Source of the DNA: Terrimonas sp937888905
GTDB taxonomy: Bacteria; Bacteroidota; Bacteroidia; Chitinophagales; Chitinophagaceae
NCBI GenBank assembly: GCA_937888905.1
Contig: CALATA010000004.1
Location: forward strand, 372,001 to 436,000
DNA length: 64,000 bases
Direction: 5' to 3'
Positions 8,855-18,030 of this stretch are shown piece after piece. The notes beneath the pieces are model-generated. The model saw only the letters and a program-made list of their open reading frames with translations. It had not been told where the DNA came from and did not search any database. Within the stretch, counting starts at the first letter, position 1, and the number at the start of each line of letters is the position of its first letter. Both the position numbers and the translations under genes were made by a program.

Positions 8855-9892
8855 ATGAAACTCCATTATAATTCGTTCGATCTTCGTTTTCATCATCCTT
8901 TTACCATTTCAAAAGGAACCAAAACGCATCAGCCCACGCTGATCGTTGCGTTAGAACATCTGGGCATCACCGGTTACGGTGAAGCGCCCGCTATTACCTA
9001 TTATGATATCACGGTAGACAAGATGATCGCCGATATACAGGCAAAGAAAATGTTTATCGAAAAGTTTGCCTTTACCGAACCTTCCCGTTACTGGCATTAT
9101 CTCCATCATCTGCTGCCGCAAAACCCTTTCCTCGTGTGTGCACTCGATATTGCCGCGTGGGATATGTATGGAAAATTCAAAAACAGCCGCCTGGATGAAC
9201 TGTTCAAAGCAGAGTTGGCTCCTTTGGATAAGCCGTTACCTCTCTGCGATTTTACCATTGGTATCGACTCCGTAGAAAAGATGGTTGCCAAGATGGAGGA
9301 GAAACCCTGGCCGATCTATAAAGTAAAAGTAGGCACAGCCGATGATATCGCGATCGTAAAAGCATTGCGTGAGAAAACGGATGCCGTTATCCGTGTAGAT
9401 GCCAATGCCGGATGGGATTTGGAAACAGCACTCAAGCTCATGCCGCAACTCAGCGAGCTGGGTGTGGAGTTCGTTGAACAACCATTGGCTAAAGACAACT
9501 GGGAAGGCATGAAAGTACTTTACAGGGAATCTTCATTGCCGCTCTATGCAGACGAATCATGTGTGTTCGAATCAGACGTTGCACGTTGTAAAGATCATTT
9601 TCACGGGATCAATATCAAATTGACCAAATGCAGCGGCCTTACGCCTGCACTCCGCATGATCCGCCAGGCGCGAGAACTGGAGCTGTCGGTTATGGTAGGC
9701 AGCATGAACGAATCCACCGTTGGTTCGGCAGCCATCGCACATTTGCTTCCTTATATCGATCATGTAGACATGGACGGACCACTGTTGCAGGACGAAGACG
9801 TAGCCACCGGTCTGGTTTATGACCAGGGCGTGGTCACATATGGCCAGGGCCCCGGCCTCGGTATCACCTATACCGGTCTTTACGAACGATAG
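8855..9892 (+). CDS. Dipeptide epimerase (L-Ala-D/L-Glu epimerase family)
   Basis: A 345-residue enolase-superfamily enzyme of the muconate-lactonizing subgroup. The bases K156 and K158 (YKVKVG), metal ligands D182 (RVDANAGW), E208 (EQPL) and D233 (YADES), and the opposite base K255 (IKLTKCSG) are all present. The DxD motif D305/D307 (VDMDGPL), which in Ala-Glu epimerases holds the dipeptide amino group, indicates a dipeptide substrate, likely from peptidoglycan recycling. It is a standalone gene after the glucanotransferase (63-base gap) with no obvious terminator between. Exact dipeptide preference is not predictable. Confidence 0.9.
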   Translation: MKLHYNSFDLRFHHPFTISKGTKTHQPTLIVALEHLGITGYGEAPAITYYDITVDKMIADIQAKKMFIEKFAFTEPSRYWHYLHHLLPQNPFLVCALDIAAWDMYGKFKNSRLDELFKAELAPLDKPLPLCDFTIGIDSVEKMVAKMEEKPWPIYKVKVGTADDIAIVKALREKTDAVIRVDANAGWDLETALKLMPQLSELGVEFVEQPLAKDNWEGMKVLYRESSLPLYADESCVFESDVARCKDHFHGINIKLTKCSGLTPALRMIRQARELELSVMVGSMNESTVGSAAIAHLLPYIDHVDMDGPLLQDEDVATGLVYDQGVVTYGQGPGLGITYTGLYER

Positions 9893-9969
9893 TCCGATCT
9901 CTTCCGCTCCCGGGATCGCTTATACCGCGCTCCGCGGGGGAAAACCGCAATGCCCTATCATCCCGGCCT

Positions 9970-9977
9970 TAAATTTG
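9970..9977 (+). promoter_or_regulatory. -7 box of the DUF6089 gene
   Basis: TAAATTTG matches TANNTTTG and lies 24 bases before the ATG at 10002. Confidence 0.45.
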
Positions 9978-10001
9978 CTATTTGCGTAATCAAACTTAGT
10001 T

Positions 10002-10856
10002 ATGCGTAAATCCGGTTTCCTGGTGTTCGGGCTTCTTTTGCTTGGACATTTTGCTGACGCCCAGCGTTTTCACCTGGGATTATTTGGTGGAGCAGCGGCC
10101 TACAACGGCGATCTGACGGAGAAGATTTTTCCCCGGAAAACAACCAACGGCGCTGTCGGGCTTACCGGCAACTACGAATTAACCGATAAACTGATGCTCA
10201 GAGCAGGATTTACCTACGCGGTAGTCGGCGGTGCGGATCGTTTCAGTTCCAAACCCGACCTCGTTGCCCGCAACCTGTCTTTTGAGACGTCCCTGGCTGA
10301 ATTCAGCCTTGTTGGAGAGTATTATCTCTTCAATCTGAACGAAAACCGTTTTTCACCTTATGTATTTGCGGGGCTTGGCGTTTTTCGTTTCAACCCCTAC
10401 GCTTATACAACTTCCGGAGAAAAAGTATACCTCAAACCGCTCAGTACGGAAGGGCAGGGCCTTGAAGGGTATCCTGACAGAAAACCTTACAGTCTTACCC
10501 AACTCAATATTCCGTTCGGTGGCGGCGTTAAATATGCCATTACGGAGAATCTGCGTGTTGGTCTGGAACTGAATATGCGTAAGCTGTTCACCGATTATCT
10601 CGATGACGTAAGCAAGAATTACATCGACGCCACCGACCTGCTGACAGCTCGCGGACAACTGGCCGTCGATATGTCGTACCGCGGCGACGAACTGCCCGGC
10701 GGCAACCCGGATTATCCCGCCAAAGATCTTCAACGGGGAAGCCCCAAAAGCAATGACTGGTATTATACGATGGGCCTGCACCTGACTTATCGTTTTGGTA
10801 ACGGAGGTGGCGGTGGCCGCAGAAGCCGTTATGGCTGTCCGACCGTACCGCTTTGA
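10002..10856 (+). CDS. DUF6089 family outer-membrane beta-barrel protein
   Basis: A 284-residue exported protein. The signal peptide (MRKSGFLVFGLLLLGHFADAQ) is followed directly by alternating amphipathic strands (RFHLGLFGGAAAYNGDL, LMLRAGFTYAVVGG, YVFAGLGVFRF), as in small 8- to 12-strand barrels. The C-terminus has a last strand (MGLHLTYRFG) and then a Gly/Arg-rich tail ending CPTVPL. This family is widespread in Bacteroidota and of unknown function. The stop codon is followed after one base by a four-unit heptamer array. Confidence 0.8.
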   Translation: MRKSGFLVFGLLLLGHFADAQRFHLGLFGGAAAYNGDLTEKIFPRKTTNGAVGLTGNYELTDKLMLRAGFTYAVVGGADRFSSKPDLVARNLSFETSLAEFSLVGEYYLFNLNENRFSPYVFAGLGVFRFNPYAYTTSGEKVYLKPLSTEGQGLEGYPDRKPYSLTQLNIPFGGGVKYAITENLRVGLELNMRKLFTDYLDDVSKNYIDATDLLTARGQLAVDMSYRGDELPGGNPDYPAKDLQRGSPKSNDWYYTMGLHLTYRFGNGGGGGRRSRYGCPTVPL

Positions 10857-10857
10857 G

Positions 10858-10885
10858 AAGGTTTAAGGCGTAAGGTGTAAGGTTT
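10858..10885 (+). repeat. Heptamer array AAGGNNT x4
   Basis: Four consecutive 7-base units (AAGGTTT, AAGGCGT, AAGGTGT, AAGGTTT) begin one base after the stop of the DUF6089 gene. Inverted copies of the same family end at the stops of the genes at 29079 and 45894. Confidence 0.85.
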
Positions 10886-11258
10886 AACAGCCTTAAGTAG
10901 TCCTTTGCTTGAAATTGACGCTGGTTGGTGAACGACACCACAGCTGTTAGGAACGTTTATGCCCAGGAGTTTCTTTTCATTTTTAAACGTAAAGGCGGCG
11001 TGAGGTATAAGTTAGCGCCCTTGTTGGTCTCCCGACCAACAAGGCGTCGGGAGACCAACAAGGGCGTGATGTCGGATTGACAGGGTTTAAAATCTCGCTG
11101 GTTCCTGTCGACACCTCACGATTGACGAGTGCTCTTGGTTAGGCCGATACTTCGGCCTCAAGGGAAATATCGGGAACTCTCAGGTTGCCTCAACCTGCAT
11201 TCCCCGCAATTCTCAAAATTATCAAATCCCGAAGCCTCGGGATCAAATTATCTCCACG
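10886..11258. other. Non-coding spacer rich in hairpins
   Basis: No convincing gene lies in this spacer before the UbiD start. It holds the long hairpin at 11016-11066, the palindrome AGGCCGA/TCGGCCT at 11141-11158, a CGATTGACGAG fragment of the CGTSAAT repeat family near 11108, and TCCCGA/TCGGGA at 11227-11242. Confidence 0.7.
11016..11066. repeat. 21-bp perfect inverted repeat with nested alternative hairpin
   Basis: The arms 11016-11036 and 11046-11066 are perfect reverse complements around a 9-base loop. The left arm plus loop can instead form CTTGTTGGTC/GACCAACAAG, a 10-bp stem with a TCCC loop, so two mutually exclusive structures exist. No T-run follows, so it is not a simple terminator. 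Confidence 0.85.
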
Positions 11259-11266
11259 TACCTTTG
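11259..11266 (+). promoter_or_regulatory. -7 box of the UbiD gene, nearly leaderless
   Basis: TACCTTTG ends 8 bases before the chosen ATG at 11275. With the usual spacing, transcription would begin about 4-5 bases before the start codon. Confidence 0.5.
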
Positions 11267-11274
11267 CGTCTATT

Positions 11275-13200
11275 ATGGCATACAAAGATCAGCAGGCTTT
11301 TATCGACGCACTTGAACAGGCAGGAGAATTGATACGTATCAAAACTTATGTTGATCCGAAGCTCGAGATCGCAGAAATAACCGATCGCGTGAGCAAGGAA
11401 CCAGGTGGAGGAAAAGCACTGTTATTCGAAAATACAGGCTACGATTTTCCCGTGCTGATGAACGCATACGGCAGCGACAAACGCATGTGCATGGCACTCG
11501 GTGTCAATCATCTTGATGACGTAGCCGCCGATATTGAAGGACTTTTCAAATTACTGGCTTCTCCCAAGGAAAGCATTCTTGATAAACTGAGACTGCTTCC
11601 CAAGCTCGGGCAATTCGCCTCCTGGATGCCCAAAGTAATAAAAGGCAGAGGCGCCTGTCAGGAAGTAGTAATGGCGCAACCCGATATCACCAAACTTCCG
11701 GTGATCACCTGCTGGCCCAAAGACGGCGGCCCGTTTGTTACGCTGCCCGTGATCCATACCCGCGATCCGCTGACCAAAACGCGCAACGTAGGTATGTACC
11801 GGATGCAGGTGTTTGGCCCGACGCTTACCGGTATGCACTGGCATAAACACAAGGTGTCGGCACGCCATTTCGCCGAATATAAAAAACTCAACAAACGCAT
11901 GCCTGTAGCTGTGGCATTGGGCGGAGACCCTGCTTATGCTTATTCCGCTACCGCACCGTTGCCCGACAACGTTGATGAATACATGCTCGCCGGTTTTCTG
12001 CGTAAAAAGAAAGTAGAACTGGTAAAATGTATCAGTCAGCCCGATATCGAAGTGCCTGCCGATGCCGACTTCGTGATTGAAGGATACGTTGATCCCAATG
12101 ATGAACTCATCTGGGAAGGGCCTTTTGGCGACCACACCGGTTATTATTCACTGCCGGACTGGTATCCGCGTTTTCATATCACCGCCATCACACATAAAAA
12201 AAATCCGGTGTATCCCGCTACCATCGTTGGCATTCCTCCACAGGAAGATGCCTGGCTGGGTAAGGCTACCGAACGCATTTTCCTTGCACCGATAAAAATG
12301 ACGATGATTCCCGAGATCACAGACATGGATATGCCGGTTGAAGGTGTCTTCCATAACCTCGTGATCGCGCAGATCCAGAAAGATTATGCAGGGCAGGGAC
12401 AGAAAGTGATGAATGCCATGTGGGGCGCCGGACAGATGATGTTCAATAAAATATTGGTGATCGCCGACAAGGGCGTTTCCATTACCAATTATGGCGAACT
12501 CGCACGATATGTATTCCGCAACCTCGATCCATCCATGGATGTTTATTTTTCACAAGGGCCAATGGATGTACTTGACCATAGCTGCAGCAAACTGGGCTTC
12601 GGCGGTAAAATGTGCATCGATGGTACAAAGAAAACAACTGAAGAAATCAACGACCATGTTGCACCATCGCCGGATAAAATAACCATAGATGGAGCACAAT
12701 GGCTCGAAATGTTCAAGGAAATAAAATCGGTCAATACCTCATTGCTGGCACAGGATATTCCCTGCCTGATTGTAGGAATAAAAAAAGAACGCCGCGGGCA
12801 TGTGCGCGAACTGCATGCACAACTTGCCGGTCTTCCGGAAACGGAAGGGGTGAAGATGATTCTCTATGTAGAACATACCGTTAATGCAAATGATCTCGCT
12901 ACTTCACTGTGGAGATTTTGTAATAACCTCGATCCCCGGCGTGATAGCGTGGTGCACGAACGTCCATCAACCCGCGTACCGGGAAAAACCGTGGCCTGTA
13001 TGGGACTGGACGGCACGTTGAAAACCAAAGAACTGGACGATTTCCAGCGCGATTGGCCCAATATCATCGTAGCAGATGAAGCAACGATTGAAGCGGTTGA
13101 TGCAAAATGGGAACAGTTGAATATCGGGCCATTCATTGCTTCGCCATCACTGAAATACAAAGATCAGCAGTATGGTCTCGAAGCAGTGGCCAATGCTTAA
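11275..13200 (+). CDS. UbiD family decarboxylase (probably menaquinone pathway)
   Basis: A 641-residue prenylated-FMN-dependent decarboxylase. Family features include the N-terminal domain with GGGKALLFEN, the central VITCWPKDGGPFVTLP and NVGMYRMQVF, the GPFGDHTGYYS metal/flavin site region, and ATIVGIPPQEDAWLGKATER. Bacteroidota use menaquinone, so a role in a late menaquinone step is likely, but UbiD enzymes act on many aromatic and unsaturated acids. The start at 11275 is favoured because a -7 box lies just upstream; the frame is open to 11185. The ATP-grasp gene follows after 9 bases, suggesting one operon. No ubiX partner is visible in the window. Confidence 0.88.
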   Translation: MAYKDQQAFIDALEQAGELIRIKTYVDPKLEIAEITDRVSKEPGGGKALLFENTGYDFPVLMNAYGSDKRMCMALGVNHLDDVAADIEGLFKLLASPKESILDKLRLLPKLGQFASWMPKVIKGRGACQEVVMAQPDITKLPVITCWPKDGGPFVTLPVIHTRDPLTKTRNVGMYRMQVFGPTLTGMHWHKHKVSARHFAEYKKLNKRMPVAVALGGDPAYAYSATAPLPDNVDEYMLAGFLRKKKVELVKCISQPDIEVPADADFVIEGYVDPNDELIWEGPFGDHTGYYSLPDWYPRFHITAITHKKNPVYPATIVGIPPQEDAWLGKATERIFLAPIKMTMIPEITDMDMPVEGVFHNLVIAQIQKDYAGQGQKVMNAMWGAGQMMFNKILVIADKGVSITNYGELARYVFRNLDPSMDVYFSQGPMDVLDHSCSKLGFGGKMCIDGTKKTTEEINDHVAPSPDKITIDGAQWLEMFKEIKSVNTSLLAQDIPCLIVGIKKERRGHVRELHAQLAGLPETEGVKMILYVEHTVNANDLATSLWRFCNNLDPRRDSVVHERPSTRVPGKTVACMGLDGTLKTKELDDFQRDWPNIIVADEATIEAVDAKWEQLNIGPFIASPSLKYKDQQYGLEAVANA

Positions 13201-13209
13201 TCAGCTTAT

Positions 13210-14256
13210 ATGACGGATCAATCTGCAACGATCAATATTCTCATGACGGGTGGCGGCGCTCCCGGTGCCGCCGGTATTTTGCATTGCCTGAAACAATGCC
13301 CCGCATTCAGGATATGGACAGCAGATGCATCGCCTGATGCCGTATCGCGGCACTTGCACGATCAGTTCGAATTGATCCCCGTAGCAGCGGATACGGATTA
13401 TATCCCGCAAATGCTTTCGCTTTGCCGCGCCAGAAATATCCAGGTAGTCATGCCGCTCGTGACACGGGAGCTGATGACGCTTGCTGGTTTTGCCGATCTC
13501 TTCAAAATGCATGGAACAGAAATATTGGTATCGCCGGTAAACTCATTGGAACTGGCCAATGATAAAGGAAATCTATACCGCGCTTTACAAATGCAGGGAT
13601 TGCCCGTGCCAGCCTTCCGCATCGTGCATACCATAGAAGAGTTTAATAACGCCGTTAACGAATTGGGTTATCCCGAGCGTCCGGTTTGCTTTAAACCATG
13701 CCAGGGAAATGGCAGTCGTGGTTTTCGCATACTCGATGCATCGGTCGACGAGGCCGACTGGTTGTTCCATCAAAAACCTTCGGGTGTTCACATCACTTTG
13801 TCCGAAGCGCAACGCCTGCTGCAGTTAAAACCGTTTCCACCGCTACTGGTTGCTGAGTTTCTTCCGGGTGAAGAATATTCAGTGGATTGCCTCGCGAATC
13901 ACGGCGAAACCGTTATTGCCATACCTCGTTTGCGCAGCAAAATGATCAACGGCATCAGCGTCAGTGGCACGTTTGTGCAGGACGAAGAAATAATAGACTA
14001 TTGCACCGGCATTATCCGGATGCTTGGGCTGCATGGCAATATTGGCATACAGGTAAGACGTTCGGTCAAGGGGCAGCCTTTGTTACTGGAAGTGAATCCC
14101 CGTGTGCAGGGAACGATTGTTGCGGCGTTGGGTGCGGGCGTAAACCTGCCTGTACTGGCAGTAAAGCAGGCACTGGGTTGGCCTGTCGCGGCGGATGAAC
14201 TAAAAGTGAAATGGGGAACGCATTTCATGCGTTACTGGCAGGAAGTGTTTTATTAA
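13210..14256 (+). CDS. ATP-grasp domain protein
   Basis: A 348-residue protein with an N-terminal Rossmann-like preATP-grasp domain (NILMTGGGAPGAAGIL). It is followed by an ATP-grasp fold of the carbamoyl-phosphate-synthase large-subunit type: VCFKPCQGNGSRGFRI (ATP lysine), LLVAEFLPGEEYSVDC and the Mg-binding LLEVNPRVQGT near residue 295. Such enzymes ligate a carboxylate to an amine or thiol through an acyl phosphate. The substrate is unknown. It lies 9 bases behind the UbiD gene, so a shared pathway is possible but not shown. Confidence 0.82.
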   Translation: MTDQSATINILMTGGGAPGAAGILHCLKQCPAFRIWTADASPDAVSRHLHDQFELIPVAADTDYIPQMLSLCRARNIQVVMPLVTRELMTLAGFADLFKMHGTEILVSPVNSLELANDKGNLYRALQMQGLPVPAFRIVHTIEEFNNAVNELGYPERPVCFKPCQGNGSRGFRILDASVDEADWLFHQKPSGVHITLSEAQRLLQLKPFPPLLVAEFLPGEEYSVDCLANHGETVIAIPRLRSKMINGISVSGTFVQDEEIIDYCTGIIRMLGLHGNIGIQVRRSVKGQPLLLEVNPRVQGTIVAALGAGVNLPVLAVKQALGWPVAADELKVKWGTHFMRYWQEVFY

Positions 14257-14301
14257 CAACCCATCCTTTATTTTTTAAGTAAATTGTTATCCTAAATAAT
14301 C

Positions 14302-15222
14302 ATGATGAGAAAATTAAGCGCCAGCTTCCTGTTGAGTTTTGCCACCTTATTGGGCTGTGCACAACCCGATATCAAGAAAGCTGAGTCTGACAATACCCTG
14401 CTCTGGCGTATCAGCGGTAAGGATCTGAAACAGCCCTCTTACATCTTCGGCACCATTCACCTCTTATGCAAAGACGATGCTGGCATCAGCGGTAATATGG
14501 AAAAACTGATCGGTCGTGTTGACGAGGTTTATTTTGAAGTGGACCTCGACAATATGCTGGAAATGATGCAGTCCATGAAGCAGATGAAAATGAAAGGCGA
14601 TACCACATTGAAAGACCTGTTGAGTGAAGCCGATTACGTGACGGTTAGAGAATACTTCGATAAAAAAGGAGGGATGCTTCCGTTTTCCATGCTGGAAGGA
14701 TATAAGCCAATGCTAGCGGCATCCGTGATCAGCGAATCATCCCTGCCTTGTGGCAAAACGGCTATGATGGAACAGATTCTCATGGAAAAAGCCAAGGGAA
14801 AGAAAAAAACGATCCAGGGGCTGGAATCGATGTCTTATCAGTTAAGCATTCTCGACCAGATTCCTTATAAGCAACAGGCCGAACAACTGGTGGCCTATAT
14901 CAAAAAAGTAGAAGCGGGCGACGGAGATAACAAGGAGCTAGACGAGTTGATGTCGGCCTACCGTGAGCAGGATTTGAAAAAACTTGAACAGTTGATGTTG
15001 AAATCGGAAGTGGGACTTACCGAGTTCACTGAAATATTGTTATTCAAGCGCAACCGCAACTGGGTGGAAAAACTGAAAACGTTGCTGCCCGGTAAAACAT
15101 TACTGATCGCCGTAGGAGCGGGGCACCTGCCTGGTTCCGAAGGAGTGATCAACCTGCTCCGCAAAGCCGGGTATACCGTTGAGCCGCTTGACAATACTGT
15201 GGTGGCCGGAACGACGATTTGA
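14302..15222 (+). CDS. TraB/GumN family lipoprotein
   Basis: A 306-residue protein with a lipoprotein signal (LLSFATLLGCAQPD). The TraB/GumN fold is recognised by LLWRISGKDLKQPSYIFGTIHL at the N-terminus and the C-terminal TLLIAVGAGHLPGSEGVINLL. Members are Tiki-like metal-dependent proteases; the GTIH and GAGHL motifs carry the usual metal residues. It should act in the periplasm or outer membrane. Two adjacent ATGs (14302 and 14305) make the start uncertain by one residue. The gene faces ndk and shares a symmetric terminator with it. Confidence 0.85.
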   Translation: MMRKLSASFLLSFATLLGCAQPDIKKAESDNTLLWRISGKDLKQPSYIFGTIHLLCKDDAGISGNMEKLIGRVDEVYFEVDLDNMLEMMQSMKQMKMKGDTTLKDLLSEADYVTVREYFDKKGGMLPFSMLEGYKPMLAASVISESSLPCGKTAMMEQILMEKAKGKKKTIQGLESMSYQLSILDQIPYKQQAEQLVAYIKKVEAGDGDNKELDELMSAYREQDLKKLEQLMLKSEVGLTEFTEILLFKRNRNWVEKLKTLLPGKTLLIAVGAGHLPGSEGVINLLRKAGYTVEPLDNTVVAGTTI

Positions 15223-15252
15223 GGAAATGTGCCCGCCTGGCGGGAGGTGTAA

Positions 15253-15319
15253 ATAGTGAATAGTCAATAGTGAATAGCTGTTGTACTTATAACTTACTAC
15301 TTAAAACGTATAACTAAAA
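15253..15319. repeat. Two heptamer arrays (ATAGTSA and ACTTNNN)
   Basis: Period-7 units ATAGTGA, ATAGTCA, ATAGTGA, ATAGCTG (15253-15280) are followed by ACTTATA, ACTTACT, ACTTAAA, ACGTATA, ACTAAAA (15285-15319). A CCCGC/GCGGG palindrome lies just before at 15232-15244. The block fills the gap between the TraB stop and the terminator. Confidence 0.8.
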
Positions 15320-15343
15320 AAGCGCCTTTAAAGGCGCTTTTTT
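15316..15343. terminator. Symmetric bidirectional terminator
   Basis: A perfect palindrome with six A, GCGCCTTT/AAAGGCGC and six T sits between the convergent TraB/GumN and ndk genes and can stop transcription from both sides. Confidence 0.9.
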
Positions 15344-15363
15344 AATATCATACAAAAGAAGTC

Positions 15364-15780
15364 TTAGAATTGCTCCAGACCGCTGAAGAAGAAGTCGCCT
15401 TCGATCTTCGCGTTCTCGTCGCTGTCGCTTCCGTGAACGGCATTCTCACCAAGAGAAGTTGCATACAATTTGCGGATCGTGCCTTCGGCCGCCTGCGCAG
15501 GATTGGTAGCACCGATCAGCTCGCGGAAACCGGCAACTGCATTGTCTTTTTCCAGGATTGCTGCGTAAATCGGACCGCTGCTCATGAACTCTACCAACTC
15601 TCCGTAGAAAGGACGCTCTTTGTGAACGGCGTAGAACTCACCTGCTTTTTCAGCAGACAGTTTGGTCAGTTTCAACGCTACAATGCGGAAACCTTCTTTG
15701 ATAAAGCGATCGATAATTGCGCCGCTATGCCCGTTTTTTACGGCGTCGGGCTTGATCATGGTAAATGTGCGGTTGCTCAT
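15364..15780 (-). CDS. ndk: Nucleoside-diphosphate kinase
   Basis: A 138-residue enzyme that balances NTP pools by phosphate transfer from ATP. All hallmarks are present: RTFTMIKPDAVKNG at the N-terminus, the Kpn loop region, and the phosphohistidine H116 in NAVHGSDS. Length is standard. The open frame reaches 15864, but the ATG at 15780 gives the family N-terminus and lies 21 bases downstream of a TACCTTTG -7 box. It is divergent from the DHH phosphoesterase gene. Confidence 0.97.
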   Translation of the reverse strand: MSNRTFTMIKPDAVKNGHSGAIIDRFIKEGFRIVALKLTKLSAEKAGEFYAVHKERPFYGELVEFMSSGPIYAAILEKDNAVAGFRELIGATNPAQAAEGTIRKLYATSLGENAVHGSDSDENAKIEGDFFFSGLEQF

Positions 15781-15801
15781 TTTTTGTTTGTTTTTGGGCC
15801 G

Positions 15802-15809
15802 CAAAGGTA
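15802..15809 (-). promoter_or_regulatory. -7 box of ndk
   Basis: TACCTTTG on the minus strand, an exact TANNTTTG match, lies 21 bases before the ndk start codon. Confidence 0.55.
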
Positions 15810-15904
15810 GGATAAGTTTGCCGTACACGTCCAGCCGGCACCGATTATTTTCCCCGCTCCGCACCAGAACCGTACGAGGCCCGTATGCAATGGCCCAAAC
15901 ACCT

Positions 15905-15912
15905 TATCTTCG
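15905..15912 (+). promoter_or_regulatory. -7-like box of the DHH phosphoesterase gene
   Basis: TATCTTCG, one mismatch from TANNTTTG, ends 10 bases before the ATG at 15923 and predicts a very short leader. Confidence 0.4.
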
Positions 15913-15922
15913 CAACCGTTTT

Positions 15923-16933
15923 ATGAAGCCTGTTTCAGAAATATATGGCCAACTGGCCGGCCCCGCCCGCAAAGTAGTGATTACGATGCACCAGAAACCC
16001 GACGCCGATGCCATGGGCTCGTCGCTGGGACTGGCTAATTTTCTCATTCAGTTCGGACACCAGGTGACCGTCATTTCGCCCACCAATTGGGCGCGCTGGC
16101 TCAATTGGATGCCCGGCTGCGATGCTGTGCTCAACTACGAAGCGGAAAAAGAAAAGGCTTCGGCCGCACTCGACGAAGCAGAATGGCTGTTCTGTCTCGA
16201 TTTCAACATTTTCTACCGCACCAAAACGATGGCCGATCACCTCAAAGCAATGAACTGCATAAAGGTGCTCATCGATCACCACCAGGAGCCCGACGCCCCG
16301 TCATTCGATTACGGCGTCAGCGACACGCGCAAGAGCTCTACCTGCGAAATGGTGTTCGACCTGATCACTGCTTCAGGCCATGGCGACAAGATCACCCTGC
16401 AGGTGGCCGAATGCCTCTATGCCGGCGTGGTTACGGATACCGGTTCCTTCCGCTTCGCTTCGGTTACCGAAGGCGTTCACAGAATGGTGGCCGATCTTAA
16501 AGCCAAAGGGCTCGATCACGCCACGGTGCACGACAACCTGTTCAATAATTTCCTGGAAAACCGCCTGCGCTTTATCGGTCATATACTGCTGCACCGCATG
16601 GAGATTTTCTACGAATTCAATACGGCACTTATCGCTATTACCAAAGCAGACCTCCTGCGTTACCAGGTAAAAACAGGCGATACGGACGGACTGGTTAATT
16701 TCCCGCAATCCATCCAGGGTATTAAACTCGTGGCGCTGGTGATCGATCGCGATGAGGAACGCAAATGGAGCTTCCGCAGCAAAGGCGACTTTGACTGCAA
16801 CACATTCGCCCGTAAATATTTCAATGGCGGAGGGCACTACAATGCTGCCGGCGGACACTCCAAAGAATCATTGAATGATACCGTTGCCCGCTTCAAAGAA
16901 GTAATGAGAGAGAACTACGATCTTTTGCAATAA
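15923..16933 (+). CDS. DHH/DHHA1 phosphoesterase, NrnA-like (oligoribonuclease / pAp phosphatase)
   Basis: A 336-residue enzyme of the RecJ-like DHH superfamily. It has MHQKPDADAMGSSLG (metal Asp residues near 27-29), WLFCLDFN, the eponymous IDHHQEPD and the C-terminal DHHA1 motif FNGGGHYNAAGG. NrnA-type enzymes degrade nano-RNA and dephosphorylate pAp. Two starts are possible: 15890 (MAQTP...) and 15923 (MKPVSEI...). The second fits the family and leaves room for the promoter-like box. The FKBP gene follows after 21 bases in the same direction. Confidence 0.88.
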   Translation: MKPVSEIYGQLAGPARKVVITMHQKPDADAMGSSLGLANFLIQFGHQVTVISPTNWARWLNWMPGCDAVLNYEAEKEKASAALDEAEWLFCLDFNIFYRTKTMADHLKAMNCIKVLIDHHQEPDAPSFDYGVSDTRKSSTCEMVFDLITASGHGDKITLQVAECLYAGVVTDTGSFRFASVTEGVHRMVADLKAKGLDHATVHDNLFNNFLENRLRFIGHILLHRMEIFYEFNTALIAITKADLLRYQVKTGDTDGLVNFPQSIQGIKLVALVIDRDEERKWSFRSKGDFDCNTFARKYFNGGGHYNAAGGHSKESLNDTVARFKEVMRENYDLLQ

Positions 16934-16954
16934 ATCAATTCTAAAAAAACAAAC

Positions 16955-17959
16955 ATGAAACGCTTAAAGGGTTTATCCTTTGTGCTCGCTGCAGCGGTTT
17001 TATTCGCTGCCTGTAACTCGGTCAGCTATAAAAAGACCAAGAGCGGTCTGCTCTACAAAATTTTCCCGTCTTCCGGTAAAGATTCGACGATCCGTTCCGG
17101 TAACGTGGTAAAATTTAATGTGCTCACCAAATACAATGATTCGGTGATGTACAACAGCATTGGTAAAATGCCCGGTTTCATTAAATATGCCGAAGATCCC
17201 GTCAACAACGAATACAGCATCGCCGAGATCATGCCCCTGCTGAAAAAAGGCGACAGTGCAGTGGTGGTACAATTGATCGACACCCTGATGAAGAAAGGGC
17301 TCAGCGATCAGCTTCCTCCAACGGCTAAAAAGGGTGACCGTATCACGGTGGCTATCCGCATCACGGAAGTGTATACCGACGACAGTCTTGCCCGTAAGGA
17401 CTATGATGCTGAAATGGCAAAAGATGCTCCCCGCCAGCAGGAAGAGCGCCGCAAGATGATGGAGAAAGCACAGAAGGAACAAGCGGAAGCACAAAAGAAA
17501 GCGGACGAAGAACGTCTGAAAGAACTCGCTGAAATCGAAAAGTCAGGTGAAAAAGCACGCCAGATCAAAGAAGTGCAGGACTACATCGCGCGCAAGGGCG
17601 CAAAAGCTGTTCAAACACCCAAAGGAACTTTCGTAACCATCACCAATCCCGGTACAGGCGAACAGATCGCAGACGGGAAAGTGGTGGAGATCAAATATGA
17701 AGGACGTACTTTATCTACCGACAGCGTTTTCCAGGCCAGCCAGTTTGCCATGCAGGTAGGTTCACAAGGCGCCATCGCCGGCATGGATGATGGTATCCGT
17801 TTATTCAAACAAGGCGGTAAAGGCACTATTTATATCCCCGGTTATCTGGCGTATGGAAAAAATCCTCCTCCGGGTTCTCCTTTTAAGCCCTGGGATGCGC
17901 TGGTCTTCGATATCGAAGTGATCACCGTAAGAGCTGGCGATACACCTCCTCAGCAATAA
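16955..17959 (+). CDS. FKBP-type peptidyl-prolyl isomerase lipoprotein
   Basis: A 334-residue protein with a lipoprotein signal (LAAAVLFAACNSV). The first half (about 25-140) is a divergent FKBP-like domain (YKKTKSGLLYKIF). A charged coiled-coil linker rich in Lys/Glu/Ala follows (about 150-205). The last 115 residues are a canonical FKBP domain with IKYEGRTLSTDSVF, GMDDGIRLFKQGGKGTIYIPGYLAYG and DALVFDIEVI. It should assist protein folding in the periplasm or at the outer membrane. It is likely co-transcribed with the DHH gene and is followed by a terminator. Confidence 0.9.
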   Translation: MKRLKGLSFVLAAAVLFAACNSVSYKKTKSGLLYKIFPSSGKDSTIRSGNVVKFNVLTKYNDSVMYNSIGKMPGFIKYAEDPVNNEYSIAEIMPLLKKGDSAVVVQLIDTLMKKGLSDQLPPTAKKGDRITVAIRITEVYTDDSLARKDYDAEMAKDAPRQQEERRKMMEKAQKEQAEAQKKADEERLKELAEIEKSGEKARQIKEVQDYIARKGAKAVQTPKGTFVTITNPGTGEQIADGKVVEIKYEGRTLSTDSVFQASQFAMQVGSQGAIAGMDDGIRLFKQGGKGTIYIPGYLAYGKNPPPGSPFKPWDALVFDIEVITVRAGDTPPQQ

Positions 17960-18030
17960 TTATCCACGGCTGTGAACAAATTGTTTTGGATGAAATCGAT
18001 CTAACAAAACAAGAAAACCACATCTTTGTA

